From Paludisphaera borealis (GTDB lineage: Bacteria; Planctomycetota; Planctomycetia; Isosphaerales; Isosphaeraceae), in assembly GCF_001956985.1 (NCBI RefSeq), contig NZ_CP019082.1, positions 3,658,001-3,722,000 on the forward strand: DNA of 64,000 nucleotides. Reading direction: 5' to 3'. The notes under the pieces were generated by a model, which was given only the letters and a program-made list of their open reading frames with translations, did not search any database and was not told the origin of the DNA. Shown here piece after piece: positions 9,766 to 19,246 of this stretch; within the stretch, counting starts at the first letter, position 1, and each line of letters starts with the position of its first letter. The position numbers were made by a program, and so were the translations under genes.

Positions 9766-10851
9766 TCATTTCAATCGATCGAGTGATCGGACCCGCGTGG
9801 ACAGGACGACGATCGACGCGGCGCCCAGGCCCGCGAGCACCCCGGCCGACCACGTCCAGGGAACCGGCGCCGAGGCGAGGTTCGTGGCGTTGTTCTTCCC
9901 GCCCGGTGGACTCGGCGGGATCGGCGGAGTGATGGGGTCGCGGTCGCCTCGGCCTCGCCGCTTTCCCAGCCCCAGCGGCCCGAAGCGGGACGCCGAGTCG
10001 AGCGTGCTCTTGCCCGCCCGAAACAACTCGCCGACGCGCTCTCGCTCGCGATCGACGTCGAAGAGCGCCTCGCGGACCTGCGACAGGTTCATGGTGTAGG
10101 AGACCAGGGGCGACCATTCGCGGTAGGGCGAATGCTTGAGCACGCCCGAGGCCACGCCGCCGACCATCCAGAGCCCGATCCACATCGCCGCCACCTGCCG
10201 CGAATTCCTCGACAGCGACGAGAACGCCAGCATCAGCAGGCCGGCCGACAGCGTCGCGACCAGGCTGAAGGCGATCGATGCGGCCAGCACGCGCCAGGTG
10301 TCGCGAATCATCATCGGGTCGAGGCTGAACGCCAACCCGACGACGAAAGCCAGCAGCGCCGGTATCAGCGTGACCGTCAGCAGGAACGCGGCGATCACCC
10401 CGAACTTGCCGAGGAAATAATCGATCCGCCGCAACGGCCGCGAGAAGTAAAGCGGCAGCGCGTTGAACCGCAAGTCCTGGCTGATGAGGTCGGGACCGAC
10501 CAATACAGTCAGGATCATGCAGACGAAGATCTGGACCTCGAAGAACAGCGAGAAGGCGAGCACCCAGAACGTCGACCGGTATCCCTTGGGACCGTCCTTG
10601 AGCGCGTCCGGCAGGCTTGTGAAGAGGAACAGGATCGGCGTCAAGACCGCCGACTTCTGCTCGAACAGCCCCCAGACGATCAGAAAGGCCGCCAGCACGA
10701 GCGCCGGCAGCAAGGCCGACAGCAGCATCAGCAGAACCCAGCGGTTCTTGAGCTGCGCGCGAACGCCCTGCCGGGTGATCGTCAGCCAGCGGAGCGCGTG
10801 CCCGGCGAGCTTGCCGTTCCAGTGTTGATAGCCCTGGTCCAGGATCGGCAT
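9766..10851 (-). CDS. ABC-2 type transporter permease
   Basis: A 361-residue membrane protein starting MPILDQGYQHWNGKLAG. A first helix WVLLMLLSALLPALVLAAF and several more follow, with a final helix near the C-terminus. A soluble loop of about 80 residues before the last helix carries a Pro/Gly-rich stretch (PITPPIPPSPPGGK). DLISQDLRFNALPLYFSRPL is the characteristic cytoplasmic coupling region. Its ATG overlaps the TGA of the upstream ATPase by one base (TGATG), so the two are translationally coupled. Function: export with the 10851-11762 ATPase; substrate unknown. Confidence 0.88.
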   Translation of the reverse strand: MPILDQGYQHWNGKLAGHALRWLTITRQGVRAQLKNRWVLLMLLSALLPALVLAAFLIVWGLFEQKSAVLTPILFLFTSLPDALKDGPKGYRSTFWVLAFSLFFEVQIFVCMILTVLVGPDLISQDLRFNALPLYFSRPLRRIDYFLGKFGVIAAFLLTVTLIPALLAFVVGLAFSLDPMMIRDTWRVLAASIAFSLVATLSAGLLMLAFSSLSRNSRQVAAMWIGLWMVGGVASGVLKHSPYREWSPLVSYTMNLSQVREALFDVDRERERVGELFRAGKSTLDSASRFGPLGLGKRRGRGDRDPITPPIPPSPPGGKNNATNLASAPVPWTWSAGVLAGLGAASIVVLSTRVRSLDRLK

Positions 10852-11762
10852 CAGCTCGGCTCTCCAAGGGCTCGCAAGAACACTTCTTCCAGCGTGCTGC
10901 GGCGGGGACGCAGCGACCGGATCTGCTCGGCGGCCTGCTCGGCGGTCTCCCAGAGGGCCGCGACGGTCGATCCGGGAGGCAGGTCGACCAGCAGGTGGTC
11001 GTTGACCGGCTCGGCCCGCACGCCGCGCGCTCCCAACAGCCCGGCGAACCGTCGCTGATCGCCCCGGACCCGCAGCTCGAACTGGCGGTCGTGGGCCTGC
11101 TTCAACTCGGCGATCCGCCCCTGGGCGAGCACCCGGCCCTTGCCGAGCACCACCACGTACTCGCAGACCGCCTCGACGTCCGGCAGCAGGTGGCTGGAGA
11201 TCAAGAGGTTCATCCCCTTGGCCCGCGACAGGTCGCGGCAGAGCGCCAGGATCTCGTCGCGGCCGACGGGGTCCATGCCGTTGGTCGGCTCGTCGAGGAT
11301 CAGCAGCCGAGGGTCGTGGACGATCGCCGAGGCGATCTTGAGCCGCTGCTTCATCCCCGTCGAATACGACTCGGCGCGGCGGTATCGGGCCTCGCCCAGA
11401 TCGACGTAATCGAGCACCTCGTGCGCCCGCTGGAGGGCGTCCCTCGGCCCCATGCCGACCAGCTCGCCGGCGTAGGCGACGAACTGGACGCCGGTCACGC
11501 CCGGGAACAGGCATTCGTCCTCGGGCACGAAGCCCACCGTCTGACGGATTTCGAGGGCCTCGCGGGCGATGTCCATCCCCAGCACCCGCCCCCGGCCGGC
11601 GTCGATCGCGATCAGGCCCAGCAGGCTGCGGATCATCGTCGTCTTGCCCGCCCCGTTGGGACCAAGCAACCCGACCGCCCCTTCGGGAAGGGCCGTCGAC
11701 AACCCCGCAAGCGCCGTGATCGCGCCATACGTCTTCGTCAGCTCCTCAAGCTCGATCAACAT
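10851..11762 (-). CDS. ABC transporter ATP-binding protein, first gene of the operon
   Basis: A 303-residue ATPase with Walker A GLLGPNGAGKTT, the signature YSTGMKQRLKIASAI and Walker B LLILDEPTNGMDP, followed by a switch His in LLISSHLLPD. The domain beyond residue 220 is the regulatory extension typical of exporter ATPases of the NatA/YhaQ type. It heads the order ATPase-permease-ATPase-permease on the minus strand. Two complete ATPase/permease pairs in one operon suggest either a heteromeric exporter or duplication of a pair. Confidence 0.93.
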   Translation of the reverse strand: MLIELEELTKTYGAITALAGLSTALPEGAVGLLGPNGAGKTTMIRSLLGLIAIDAGRGRVLGMDIAREALEIRQTVGFVPEDECLFPGVTGVQFVAYAGELVGMGPRDALQRAHEVLDYVDLGEARYRRAESYSTGMKQRLKIASAIVHDPRLLILDEPTNGMDPVGRDEILALCRDLSRAKGMNLLISSHLLPDVEAVCEYVVVLGKGRVLAQGRIAELKQAHDRQFELRVRGDQRRFAGLLGARGVRAEPVNDHLLVDLPPGSTVAALWETAEQAAEQIRSLRPRRSTLEEVFLRALGEPS

Positions 11763-12009
11763 CGCTCACCAAAGGTCATCGCGAAAGGCTCCTCCCCATC
11801 CCACCCACGAAGGCGAAGGATGCAAGGATGGTTCGCCGCCCGTGCCCGATTATTGTCCCGACGCGGCCGGCTCCGCACAATCGGGCTGCCGCCCAATGCG
11901 GCCCTCTCTCGAAAGCCGCATCCGGGATTCTTGAAAACATCTTGTAACCAGCGTGATCAATCGAGACTCTGTGTAAAGGGACGGATTACAGGCAAGGAGA
12001 CCCACATCG

Positions 12010-12957
12010 ATGTCCACGACTGTCGCCACGCATGACGCTCCCTCGCGTCTGACAGGTTTCGCGGGCGAAGGGAGCCCCGATCGTTCCGACGAGGCGCTAC
12101 TCGATCGGTACTTGAGTGGAGGGGAGAGCGACGCCGACGAGGCGTTCCGCGAGCTGATGTTCCGCCACGGGCCGATGGTCCTCGCCGTCTGCCGGCAGGC
12201 GCTGAACGGCTCGCACGACGCCGAGGACGCGTTCCAGGCGACGTTCTTGACGCTCGCGCGCAAGGCGGCGACGATCCGCGACCGTCGGTACCTGGCGGGC
12301 TGGCTCTGCGAGGTCGCCCACCGGATCGCCGTCCGGTCGCGCGGCGCGGGGGCTCGCCGCCGCGCCCGCGAGGCCCACGTGCTGGCCATGGCCGACGTGG
12401 TCCGCACATCGGAGCAGGAAAACCAGGCCAGCCGCGAGGAGATCCGGCCCCTCATCCAGGAGGAAGTCCGCCTCCTTCCCGAGAAGTACCGGGCGCCGGT
12501 GGTCCTCAGCTACTTCGAGGGGAAGTCGAACGAGGAGGTCGCCGAGCTGCTCCAATGGCCGGTGGGGACCGTCAAGGGGCGGCTGTCGCGGGCCCGCGAG
12601 ATGCTCCGCTCGCGACTGAAGCGCCGGGGTCTCGCGCCCGCGGCGGCCTTCCTGCTCTACGCCCTCGAAACCGAATCGTCCGCCGCGACGCCGATCGAAG
12701 CCTCGCTCGCGAACGACGCCCTGCGGACGAGCCTCGGCGCCCGGTCGACTCCCGACGCTTCGAACTCATCCGAACAGACCGCCCGCAAGCCGGCGTCGCA
12801 CCGGCTGCTCTTCTACCTTCTCGTGCTCGCGACCGCCGCGTCGGCCTTCGGATACGAATACCGAGACTACCTCGGCTCGCTCAAGGCGGCCGACATCTAC
12901 GACGGCGCGATCGACCTCGTCCCGTTCTCCATGTCATCAGCGCCAAACTGCCACTGA
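12010..12957 (+). CDS. ECF-type RNA polymerase sigma factor with C-terminal membrane anchor
   Basis: A 315-residue protein. Sigma region 2 (residues about 35-105) includes HDAEDAFQATFLTLARKA, and region 4 (about 150-200) includes LPEKYRAPVVLSYFEGKS and WPVGTVKGRLSRAREML. This is the planctomycete-type ECF pattern. Unlike classical ECF factors it continues about 110 residues, with a hydrophobic helix LLFYLLVLATAASAFGY near 265-280 and a short outward tail. No anti-sigma gene adjoins, so the extension may carry the regulatory input (inference). The start follows an AAGGAGAC ribosome binding site. Confidence 0.93.
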   Translation: MSTTVATHDAPSRLTGFAGEGSPDRSDEALLDRYLSGGESDADEAFRELMFRHGPMVLAVCRQALNGSHDAEDAFQATFLTLARKAATIRDRRYLAGWLCEVAHRIAVRSRGAGARRRAREAHVLAMADVVRTSEQENQASREEIRPLIQEEVRLLPEKYRAPVVLSYFEGKSNEEVAELLQWPVGTVKGRLSRAREMLRSRLKRRGLAPAAAFLLYALETESSAATPIEASLANDALRTSLGARSTPDASNSSEQTARKPASHRLLFYLLVLATAASAFGYEYRDYLGSLKAADIYDGAIDLVPFSMSSAPNCH

Positions 12958-13099
12958 GGCGCGTCGCCGAGAATCGATTACTATCCATCTGGACACTACT
13001 CCTGGGAGACGCTAGAGTAGGCGCGTCGCCGATGAGAAGGGGGACGGCCTCCGGATCGCTTCGGCCGGCTCAACGTTCCAATTCAGGTGGACGCAACCT

Positions 13100-14188
13100 A
13101 TGAACGGCGAGCGCATCTCTCCCAAAGGGCGGGGGGCGGGGTTCAACCCGCCCAATCGGTTCGACCCGGAGCACCACGAGATCGAGCTGGAGACGTTCGA
13201 GGACGACGAGGACTACCTCGAAAGCCTGCGACGACCCGAGACCGAGTTCCTCCCCGACCGCTCGCGGAGCGTGATCGCCGAGAACCAGAGCCCCGATGTC
13301 GGCTTCGAAGCCAGTCTCAATCCGTATCGCGGATGTGAACACGGCTGTATCTATTGCTATGCGAGGCCGACGCATGAGTATCTCGGCATGTCGGCGGGAC
13401 TGGATTTCGAGACCAAGATCCTGGTGAAGCACGACGCGCCGGCGCTCTTGCGGCGCGAGCTGGAATCGCCCAAGTGGCGGCCTCGGGTGCTGTCGCTGAG
13501 CGGCGTCACCGACCCCTACCAGCCGATCGAGCGGAAGCTCCGGCTGACGCGGCGGTGCCTGGAGGTGATGGCCGAGTACCGCCAGGCGGTCACGATCGTG
13601 ACCAAGAACCGGCTGGTCACGCGCGACGCCGACGTTTTGGCCGCGCTGGCGGCCCACCAGGCGGCCGGCGTGTTCGTCTCGATCACGACGCTCAACCCGG
13701 CGCTCGCCTCGCTGCTCGAACCAAGGACGAGCCGACCGTCGGGAAGACTGGAGGCGATCCGCGCGCTGACCGCCGCCGGAGTGCCGGCGGGCGTGATGGT
13801 CGCGCCGGTGATCCCCGGTCTCAACGACCACGAGATCCCGGCGATCCTCGAAGCCGCCGCCAAGGCGGGGGCGCAGACCGCCGGCTACGTCATGATCCGC
13901 CTGCCGTCGGCCGTCGCGCCGCTGTTCGAAGACTGGCTCCAACGCCATCGCCCGGACGCCAAGGACAAGATCCTCAATCGCATCCGGTCGATGCGCGAGG
14001 GCAAGCTGAACGACGCCCGGTTCGGCAGCCGGATGAGCGGCCAGGGCCCGATGGCCGAGCTGATCGCCCGGGTCTTCCGATCCTCCTGCAAGCGGCTCGA
14101 CCTCAACGTCCGCCCGTGGCCCGTCTCGGCCGCCGCCTTCCAGCGACCCGGCGGTGACAGCGACAAGCAACTCCTCCTCTTCGACTGA
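13100..14188 (+). CDS. PA0069-family radical SAM protein (SPL-like)
   Basis: A 362-residue protein with the [4Fe-4S] motif CEHGCIYCYAR near residues 76-86. It is preceded by NPYRGCEHG and followed by HEYLGMSAGLDFE, the combination seen in the PA0069 family related to spore photoproduct lyase. LSLSGVTDPYQPIERKLRLT and VAPVIPGLND are further family segments. The reaction in non-spore-formers is not established; a DNA or RNA repair role is only a suggestion from the family name. The start ATG at 13100 gives MNGERISPKGRGAGFNPPNR, the usual N-terminus. Confidence 0.92.
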   Translation: MNGERISPKGRGAGFNPPNRFDPEHHEIELETFEDDEDYLESLRRPETEFLPDRSRSVIAENQSPDVGFEASLNPYRGCEHGCIYCYARPTHEYLGMSAGLDFETKILVKHDAPALLRRELESPKWRPRVLSLSGVTDPYQPIERKLRLTRRCLEVMAEYRQAVTIVTKNRLVTRDADVLAALAAHQAAGVFVSITTLNPALASLLEPRTSRPSGRLEAIRALTAAGVPAGVMVAPVIPGLNDHEIPAILEAAAKAGAQTAGYVMIRLPSAVAPLFEDWLQRHRPDAKDKILNRIRSMREGKLNDARFGSRMSGQGPMAELIARVFRSSCKRLDLNVRPWPVSAAAFQRPGGDSDKQLLLFD

Positions 14189-14323
14189 CAGGCAGTCCGG
14201 AAATCCAGCGAGAACGGCCCTATCCTTCAGCATTTTTCGCTCACTTGCGGAGCGTCCGATCGCGCAGAATGGTTGACGACGAGGCTGCCATTCACGAAAG
14301 AGGCCCAACGGCCAGAGACTCCC

Positions 14324-15163
14324 ATGACTCCCGAGCCCGACTCCCCCCCGCGGACCATCACGGCCAACGTGAACCTGAACCTCTCGGGCACTCCGGTGGA
14401 GGCGAAGATCACGGTCCCCGTGGCGCCGTTTCCGCTCCCCATGCTGTTGCCGACGTTCCGGTCGTTGGCGGAGACGATCATCGAGCATGCGGTGGAGGAC
14501 ACGAAGTCGGAGGGGCTGACGATCTCCTGTCGGAGCGGCTGCGGGGCGTGCTGCCGGCAGCTCGTGCCGAGCAGTGAAGTCGAGGCCCGCCTGATCCATG
14601 ATCTGGTGGTAGACTTCCCCGAGCCCCGGCGCGCGAGGGTCCTGTCCCGCTTCGCCGAGGCGCGTCGCCGCCTTGATGAGGCCGGACTGCTCGAGATGCT
14701 GCTCAGGCCCGAGGCCTTCTCCGACGATCAGTTGCGGCCGTTCGCTCTGGACTATTTCAAACAGGGCATCCCCTGTCCGTTCCTTGAGGACGAGTCGTGC
14801 TCGATCTACGAGGAACGACCGATCGCCTGTCGTGAATACCTCGTGACCTCGCCGGCTGAGCACTGCGCGCAACCGTCCCCCGAGACAGTGCACTGCGTGA
14901 AGCTGGCGGCGAAGGTCTCCAGGGCCGTGAACCGGATCGGTCAAGATCCTACGAGTCGGTTCGTCCGCTGGGTCCCCCTCGTCCTGGCGTTCGAGTGGGC
15001 GGAGGGCCACCCCCATGACCTTCCTCCCCGCCCCGGGCCGGAATGGCTTCGCGAGTTCTTCGAGCACCTGACCGGCAGCGAGATTCCCGCGCCCGCCGCG
15101 GCCGACCCGCCCACAGAACGCATCGAACTCGACGCGGAAGGGACGGCGAGAGCGCCCGGATAG
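14324..15163 (+). CDS. YkgJ-family cysteine cluster (Zn/Fe-chelating) protein
   Basis: A 279-residue protein. Two cysteine clusters are visible: CRSGCGACCRQL near 65-76 and CPFLEDESCSIYEERPIAC near 150-170, the spacing of the putative zinc- or iron-chelating CxxxCxxCC family. The C-terminal third is acidic and unassigned. The ATG at 14324 is preferred over an earlier TTG. Its function is unknown in general; metal binding follows from the cysteines. It lies between the radical SAM gene and sppA on the same strand, with 135 nt and 206 nt gaps. Confidence 0.85.
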   Translation: MTPEPDSPPRTITANVNLNLSGTPVEAKITVPVAPFPLPMLLPTFRSLAETIIEHAVEDTKSEGLTISCRSGCGACCRQLVPSSEVEARLIHDLVVDFPEPRRARVLSRFAEARRRLDEAGLLEMLLRPEAFSDDQLRPFALDYFKQGIPCPFLEDESCSIYEERPIACREYLVTSPAEHCAQPSPETVHCVKLAAKVSRAVNRIGQDPTSRFVRWVPLVLAFEWAEGHPHDLPPRPGPEWLREFFEHLTGSEIPAPAAADPPTERIELDAEGTARAPG

Positions 15164-15369
15164 CCTCCACTTCACCCTACGACACCAGTCAGACACGTGT
15201 TGCCCTCCGCCCCGGAGCCGCACTACGATGGTTGCGCTCGTGCCGGGGGCCGGTCAAGAAACGGCTCGCCCGGTCGAATATCCAACCGCCTGTCGCCCTG
15301 TCACGTCGCGCGGGCTTGGACGGGCGTGTTCGCAGCGGAGCGTGCGCGATCTCGATTGAGGATGAAATC

Positions 15370-17280
15370 ATGAGCAGTGCGCGGAAGTGGATGAAGCTCG
15401 CCGTCGTGATGTCGGCCGTCGGCCTCGCGGCCCCGTTCCTTTCTGGAGCGGCCCGGGCTCAGGACAAGCCTCATGACGAGGCGGCCAAGGCGAAAGGCGC
15501 CGAGGTCAAGAAGGACGAGAAGAAGGTCGAGCCGCCCAAGGCGCGGATCGCCGTGTTCCGGCTGGCGGCGGCCGTGAAGGAGACGCCGACCGAGGAGATC
15601 TTCAACTTCGGCGGCGAGACCGGCACGCCGCTCTGGACGCTGGTCGAGCGTCTCGACAAGGCGGCGGCCGACCCGGCAGTCAAGGCGGTGGTCGTGCTGC
15701 TTGACGGGGCCACGATCGGCGCGGCCCAGGTCGGCGAGCTTCGCCAGGCGTTCGACCGCGTCAAGGCGGCGGGCAAGGAGCTGATCGGTCATACCGACAC
15801 GATCTCAAGCCTGGGCCAGTACACCCTGCTGAGCGGCGCCGGCCGGGTGAGCGCCGTGCCCACGGCCGACGTCTGGGCCACCGGGCTCTACGGCGAGACG
15901 CCGTACCTCCGCGGCCTGCTCGAAAAGCTCGGCGTGAAGCCCGACTTCCTGACCTGCGGCGACTACAAGAGCGCCGCCGAGATCTTCATGCGCGAAGGGC
16001 CGAGCAAGGAAGCCGAAGCGATGCAGAACTGGCTGCTCGACAGCCTCTACGACACCCAGGTCGCCCGCATCGCCGCCAGCCGCAAGGTCAGCCCCGAGCT
16101 GGTCAAGGCCTGGATCGACAGCGGCCCCCACAGCGCCGAGAAGGCCAAGGAACTGGGCATGCTCGACGCCGTCGAGCACCGTCAGGACCTGGAGGCCCGC
16201 CTCAAGAAGTCGTACGGCGACGACGTCGTGTTCGACCGCAAGTACGGCAAGAAGGCCGAGCCCAGGCTCGACGCCTCGTCGCCGTTCGGGATTCTCAAGT
16301 TCTGGGGCGAGCTGCTCGGCGCGTCGAAGCCGGTCGACAAGAAGAAGGCGGCGATCGGCGTCGTCTACGTCGACGGCCCGATCGTCCTCAACGCCAGCAG
16401 CAGCGCCGAGCTGTTTCAGGAACAGTCGGCGGCGAGCACCGAGATCCGCAAGGCGCTGAACGAAGCGGCGGCCGACGACGCGATCAAGGCCGTCGTGCTC
16501 CGCGTCGACTCCCCCGGCGGCTCGGCCCTGGCCAGCGAGATCATCCTCGACGCCACGCGCCGCGTGAAAGCCAAAAAGCCGTTCACGGTCTCGATGGGGA
16601 ACGTCGCCGGCAGCGGCGGCTACTACGTGGCCTGCGGCGCCGACACGGTGTTCGCCGACGACGCGACCATCACCGGCTCGATCGGCGTGGTCGGCGGCAA
16701 GCTCGCGACGGGCGGCATGTACGACAAGATCGGCGTCAAGTTCAAGGCCAGCCGCCGCGGCCAGAACGCCGGCATGCTCTCGTCGGGCGACGTGTTCACC
16801 CAGGCCGAACGCATCAAGATGCAATCCTGGATGGACGAGATCTACGGCGTGTTCAAGGGGCACGTCACCGCGATTCGCGGCGGCAAGCTCAAGAAGCCGA
16901 TCGACGACCTGGCCGGCGGCCGCGTCTACACCGGCAAGCAGGCGCTCGCGCTCGGCCTCGTCGACCGGCTCGGCACGCTCCACGACGCCGTCAAATTCGC
17001 GGCCGACGCCGCCAAGATCACCGAGTACGACGTCCGCGTCGTCCCCCGTCCCAAGTCGGCCCTCGAACGGCTCCTCGACCAATCGGCGGGCGACGACGAC
17101 CGCAAGGGCCTCGACGTCGCCGCCGCCGCCCGGCCGTTCCTGATCTCCCAGGCCCTGCCGCTGGTGCAAGCCCTCGACCCCGCGCACGCCGCCGTCGTGA
17201 TTGACGCCCTCGGCCGCCTCGAACTGGTCCGCCGCGAGGGCGTCGTCCTCATGGCCCCAGAACTCGGCCTGGGACGCTGA
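15370..17280 (+). CDS. sppA: Signal peptide peptidase SppA, 67-kDa type
   Basis: A 636-residue protein with a signal peptide ending GAARAQDKP and two tandem S49 domains. The N-terminal domain carries the catalytic-lysine region CGDYKSAAEIFMREGPSKE. The C-terminal domain carries the catalytic serine in VAGSGGYYVACGADTVFAD, followed by TGSIGVVGGK. It therefore matches the long E. coli-type enzyme that degrades cleaved signal peptides at the membrane. The ATG at 15370 has GAGG 8 nt upstream. A basic linker (KKDEKKVEPPK) follows the signal peptide. Transcription probably ends at the palindrome 17290-17329. Confidence 0.94.
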   Translation: MSSARKWMKLAVVMSAVGLAAPFLSGAARAQDKPHDEAAKAKGAEVKKDEKKVEPPKARIAVFRLAAAVKETPTEEIFNFGGETGTPLWTLVERLDKAAADPAVKAVVVLLDGATIGAAQVGELRQAFDRVKAAGKELIGHTDTISSLGQYTLLSGAGRVSAVPTADVWATGLYGETPYLRGLLEKLGVKPDFLTCGDYKSAAEIFMREGPSKEAEAMQNWLLDSLYDTQVARIAASRKVSPELVKAWIDSGPHSAEKAKELGMLDAVEHRQDLEARLKKSYGDDVVFDRKYGKKAEPRLDASSPFGILKFWGELLGASKPVDKKKAAIGVVYVDGPIVLNASSSAELFQEQSAASTEIRKALNEAAADDAIKAVVLRVDSPGGSALASEIILDATRRVKAKKPFTVSMGNVAGSGGYYVACGADTVFADDATITGSIGVVGGKLATGGMYDKIGVKFKASRRGQNAGMLSSGDVFTQAERIKMQSWMDEIYGVFKGHVTAIRGGKLKKPIDDLAGGRVYTGKQALALGLVDRLGTLHDAVKFAADAAKITEYDVRVVPRPKSALERLLDQSAGDDDRKGLDVAAAARPFLISQALPLVQALDPAHAAVVIDALGRLELVRREGVVLMAPELGLGR

Positions 17281-17289
17281 TCACGTCTC

Positions 17290-17329
17290 ACCCTCATCCG
17301 CCGCTTCGGCCGAAGCGGCGGATGAGGGT
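17290..17329 (+). terminator. Perfect 40-bp palindrome after sppA, probable terminator
   Basis: Positions 17290-17329 equal their own reverse complement over 40 nt (ACCCTCATCCGCCGCTTCGG and its complement). It begins 9 nt beyond the sppA stop. There is no T-run, so it may act as a Rho-assisted or processing hairpin rather than a textbook terminator. Confidence 0.65.
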
Positions 17330-17826
17330 CGACCGCTTCACCGCCGATCGGGGCGGCGCGATGAGTCCGCCCCGCGCTTCGCCCCCCAACCCCACCCGCA
17401 ATTCCAGGCCCGACGCCGCCGACACATCTCCTAAGAAATTCGTTTTCAAGCTGGAGCCGCCTTGACGTTCCGCTTCTTCGACGAATAAATTAAGACTCAG
17501 AAAGTCGCGGTGTCGTTGACAGTGCATCCGTCACCGACGCGGGCCGGCGCGCCCGCGGCGCATCGCGACCTTGAAATTACGAAGATTTGATGTATTCCCG
17601 CGACTGAGAATCCACTGATCCGAGGGCGGGCCCTTCGGGTGAGCCGGCTTCGTGCGAATCAGCCGCTTGAAGAATCCCCCCTGTACGTGCCCCGGCTCAT
17701 CGCGACGTTGCGCGAGCGGCCGGCTCGTTCCTTATTACTTTCGACGAGATCCAGCGCGTCTCGCCGCCGGCGCGGCCCAGGAGCGGTCGCGGCGCGCGCC
17801 GGCTATTTCCATGATGATGAGCTATC
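17330..17826. other. Non-coding gap upstream of the lipoprotein/DUF1559 pair
   Basis: About 500 nt with no convincing reading frame. An A+T-richer patch at about 17570-17600 (TTGAAATTACGAAGATTTGATGTATT) could hold the promoter of the downstream pair, but no clear consensus spacing is seen. Confidence 0.4.
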
Positions 17827-18030
17827 ATGTTCAACCGAAATTGGGTTATTTTCGCAACCAGTTCGCTGCTGCTGTGTTCGCTCGTCGTCGTGTCGACGGG
17901 CTGCGACGGTCCGAGCGAAGGTCCGCCTTCCGAGCCGGCCAAGAAGGCCGAAGAGGGGTCGCGCAACGCGATGGTCGAGTTCATGAAAACCAAGGCGCCC
18001 CAGAAGGGCAAAGGCGCGGCGAAGCACTGA
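17827..18030 (+). CDS. Small lipoprotein upstream of a DUF1559 gene
   Basis: A 67-residue protein: a signal helix, the lipobox VSTGC near residue 26, then a Pro/Ser/Lys-rich, mostly hydrophilic tail ending KGKGAAKH. It should be exported and lipidated. It lies 97 nt before a DUF1559 gene on the same strand, the mirror order of the pair at 1644-3049. Both lipoproteins have a basic lysine-rich tail, although they do not otherwise align. Function unknown. Confidence 0.8.
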   Translation: MFNRNWVIFATSSLLLCSLVVVSTGCDGPSEGPPSEPAKKAEEGSRNAMVEFMKTKAPQKGKGAAKH

Positions 18031-18127
18031 GGCCCCAACGACATCCGGCGCGGCCCTCGAAATCAAGAGCCGGCGTCGATCCGCAATTTTCGATTCCTTG
18101 ATCTTTCGAGTTGAAGAGGGAGAAGCC

Positions 18128-19165
18128 ATGTCGCAGTCACGATCGCGCGGATTCACGCTGATCGAGCTTCTGGTGGTGATCGCGATCATCGCCGTTCTGA
18201 TCGCCCTGTTGCTGCCGGCGGTGCAGTCGGCCCGCGAGGCGGCCCGCCGAGCCCAGTGCGTCAACAATCTGAAGCAGATCGGCCTGGCGATGCACAACTA
18301 CCACCAGTCGATCGGTTCGTTCCCGATCGGCAACTCGGTGGCGTACGGCGCGGTCGGCGCTCAGTACAACTGGGGCACCTTCGGCCACCTGCCGATGCTC
18401 CTGCCGTACATGGAGCAGACGCCGGTCTACAACGCCATCAACTTCAGTTGGACCGCCTGGGTCGTGGTCTCGGGCCAGCCCGACTACAACAGCACGGCGA
18501 ACAACGCCATCATCGCCGCCTTCCTGTGCCCGTCCGACGGCAACGCCGGCCGCGACTACAAGAACAGCTACCACGGCTCGTTCGGGACCGGCACCAACCC
18601 GTGGGCGACGACGACCAACGGCGTCTTCACGCCGCAGGCCAAGGAAGTCAAGATCTCCGACCTCACCGACGGCACCTCGAACACGATCTCCCACGTCGAG
18701 GCGCTCACCACCACCTCCACCCAGCCCAAGGCTCGGTTCCGGGGAGGCGTTTCGGGTCTGGGGCTCACCTCGGACACCACCGTCCTGCCCGACGCGCGCA
18801 CGAATCTTCCCGCGATTATTCAAGCCGCCCAAACGTGTCAGCAGGCGTACGTCGCGACTCCCGGCCAGTACCCCAACCGGGGCCAGCTCTGGACCTTGGG
18901 CTCGCCGGGGTTCACCCTGACGAACATCATCATCACGCCCAACTCGAACCAGTACACGTTCTCGTACTGCCGTTGGGACTGCTCCGCCGATTGCGGCTCG
19001 GACTTCGGCCACCTGTTCACCCCCAGCAGCTTCCACTCCGGCGGGGTCAACTCGCTGATGGCCGACGGCTCGGTCCGGTTCATCAAGGACTCGGTCGCGC
19101 AGCAGACCTGGATGGCGCTCGGCTCGGGCAATGGAGGCGAAGTGATCTCGGCCGACAGCTATTGA
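18128..19165 (+). CDS. DUF1559 domain-containing, type IV pilin-like protein
   Basis: A 345-residue protein with the prepilin segment [14 protein letters not shown] and [18 protein letters not shown], and the C-terminal [11 protein letters not shown] hallmark. Its closest relative in the window is the 1946-3049 protein; the helix region is nearly identical while the middle differs. The central cysteine-containing segment ([16 protein letters not shown]) could form disulfides outside the membrane. The ATG at 18128 has AAGAGGGAG upstream. A strong terminator follows at 19208. Confidence 0.95.
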   Translation: MSQSRSRGFTLIELLVVIAIIAVLIALLLPAVQSAREAARRAQCVNNLKQIGLAMHNYHQSIGSFPIGNSVAYGAVGAQYNWGTFGHLPMLLPYMEQTPVYNAINFSWTAWVVVSGQPDYNSTANNAIIAAFLCPSDGNAGRDYKNSYHGSFGTGTNPWATTTNGVFTPQAKEVKISDLTDGTSNTISHVEALTTTSTQPKARFRGGVSGLGLTSDTTVLPDARTNLPAIIQAAQTCQQAYVATPGQYPNRGQLWTLGSPGFTLTNIIITPNSNQYTFSYCRWDCSADCGSDFGHLFTPSSFHSGGVNSLMADGSVRFIKDSVAQQTWMALGSGNGGEVISADSY

Positions 19166-19207
19166 CCACCGGCGCTCCGCTCTCAATGCGGCGCGCGCTG
19201 ACCGAAG

Positions 19208-19243
19208 GGCCGAGGCGGGGCTCCAACCGCCTCGGCCTTTTTT
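19208..19243 (+). terminator. Intrinsic terminator after the DUF1559 gene
   Basis: GGCCGAGGCGG (19208-19218) pairs with CCGCCTCGGCC (19227-19237) around an 8-nt loop and is followed by six T. It is only 3 nt from the stop of the convergent minus-strand gene, so the stem may serve both directions. Confidence 0.92.
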
Positions 19244-19246
19244 CGT

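Noticed and set aside
12959-13033. Direct repeat GCGCGTCGCCGA (12959 and 13020) as an attachment site
   Set aside because: Only about 13 nt with no integrase or boundary signs nearby; chance or a small duplication is more likely.
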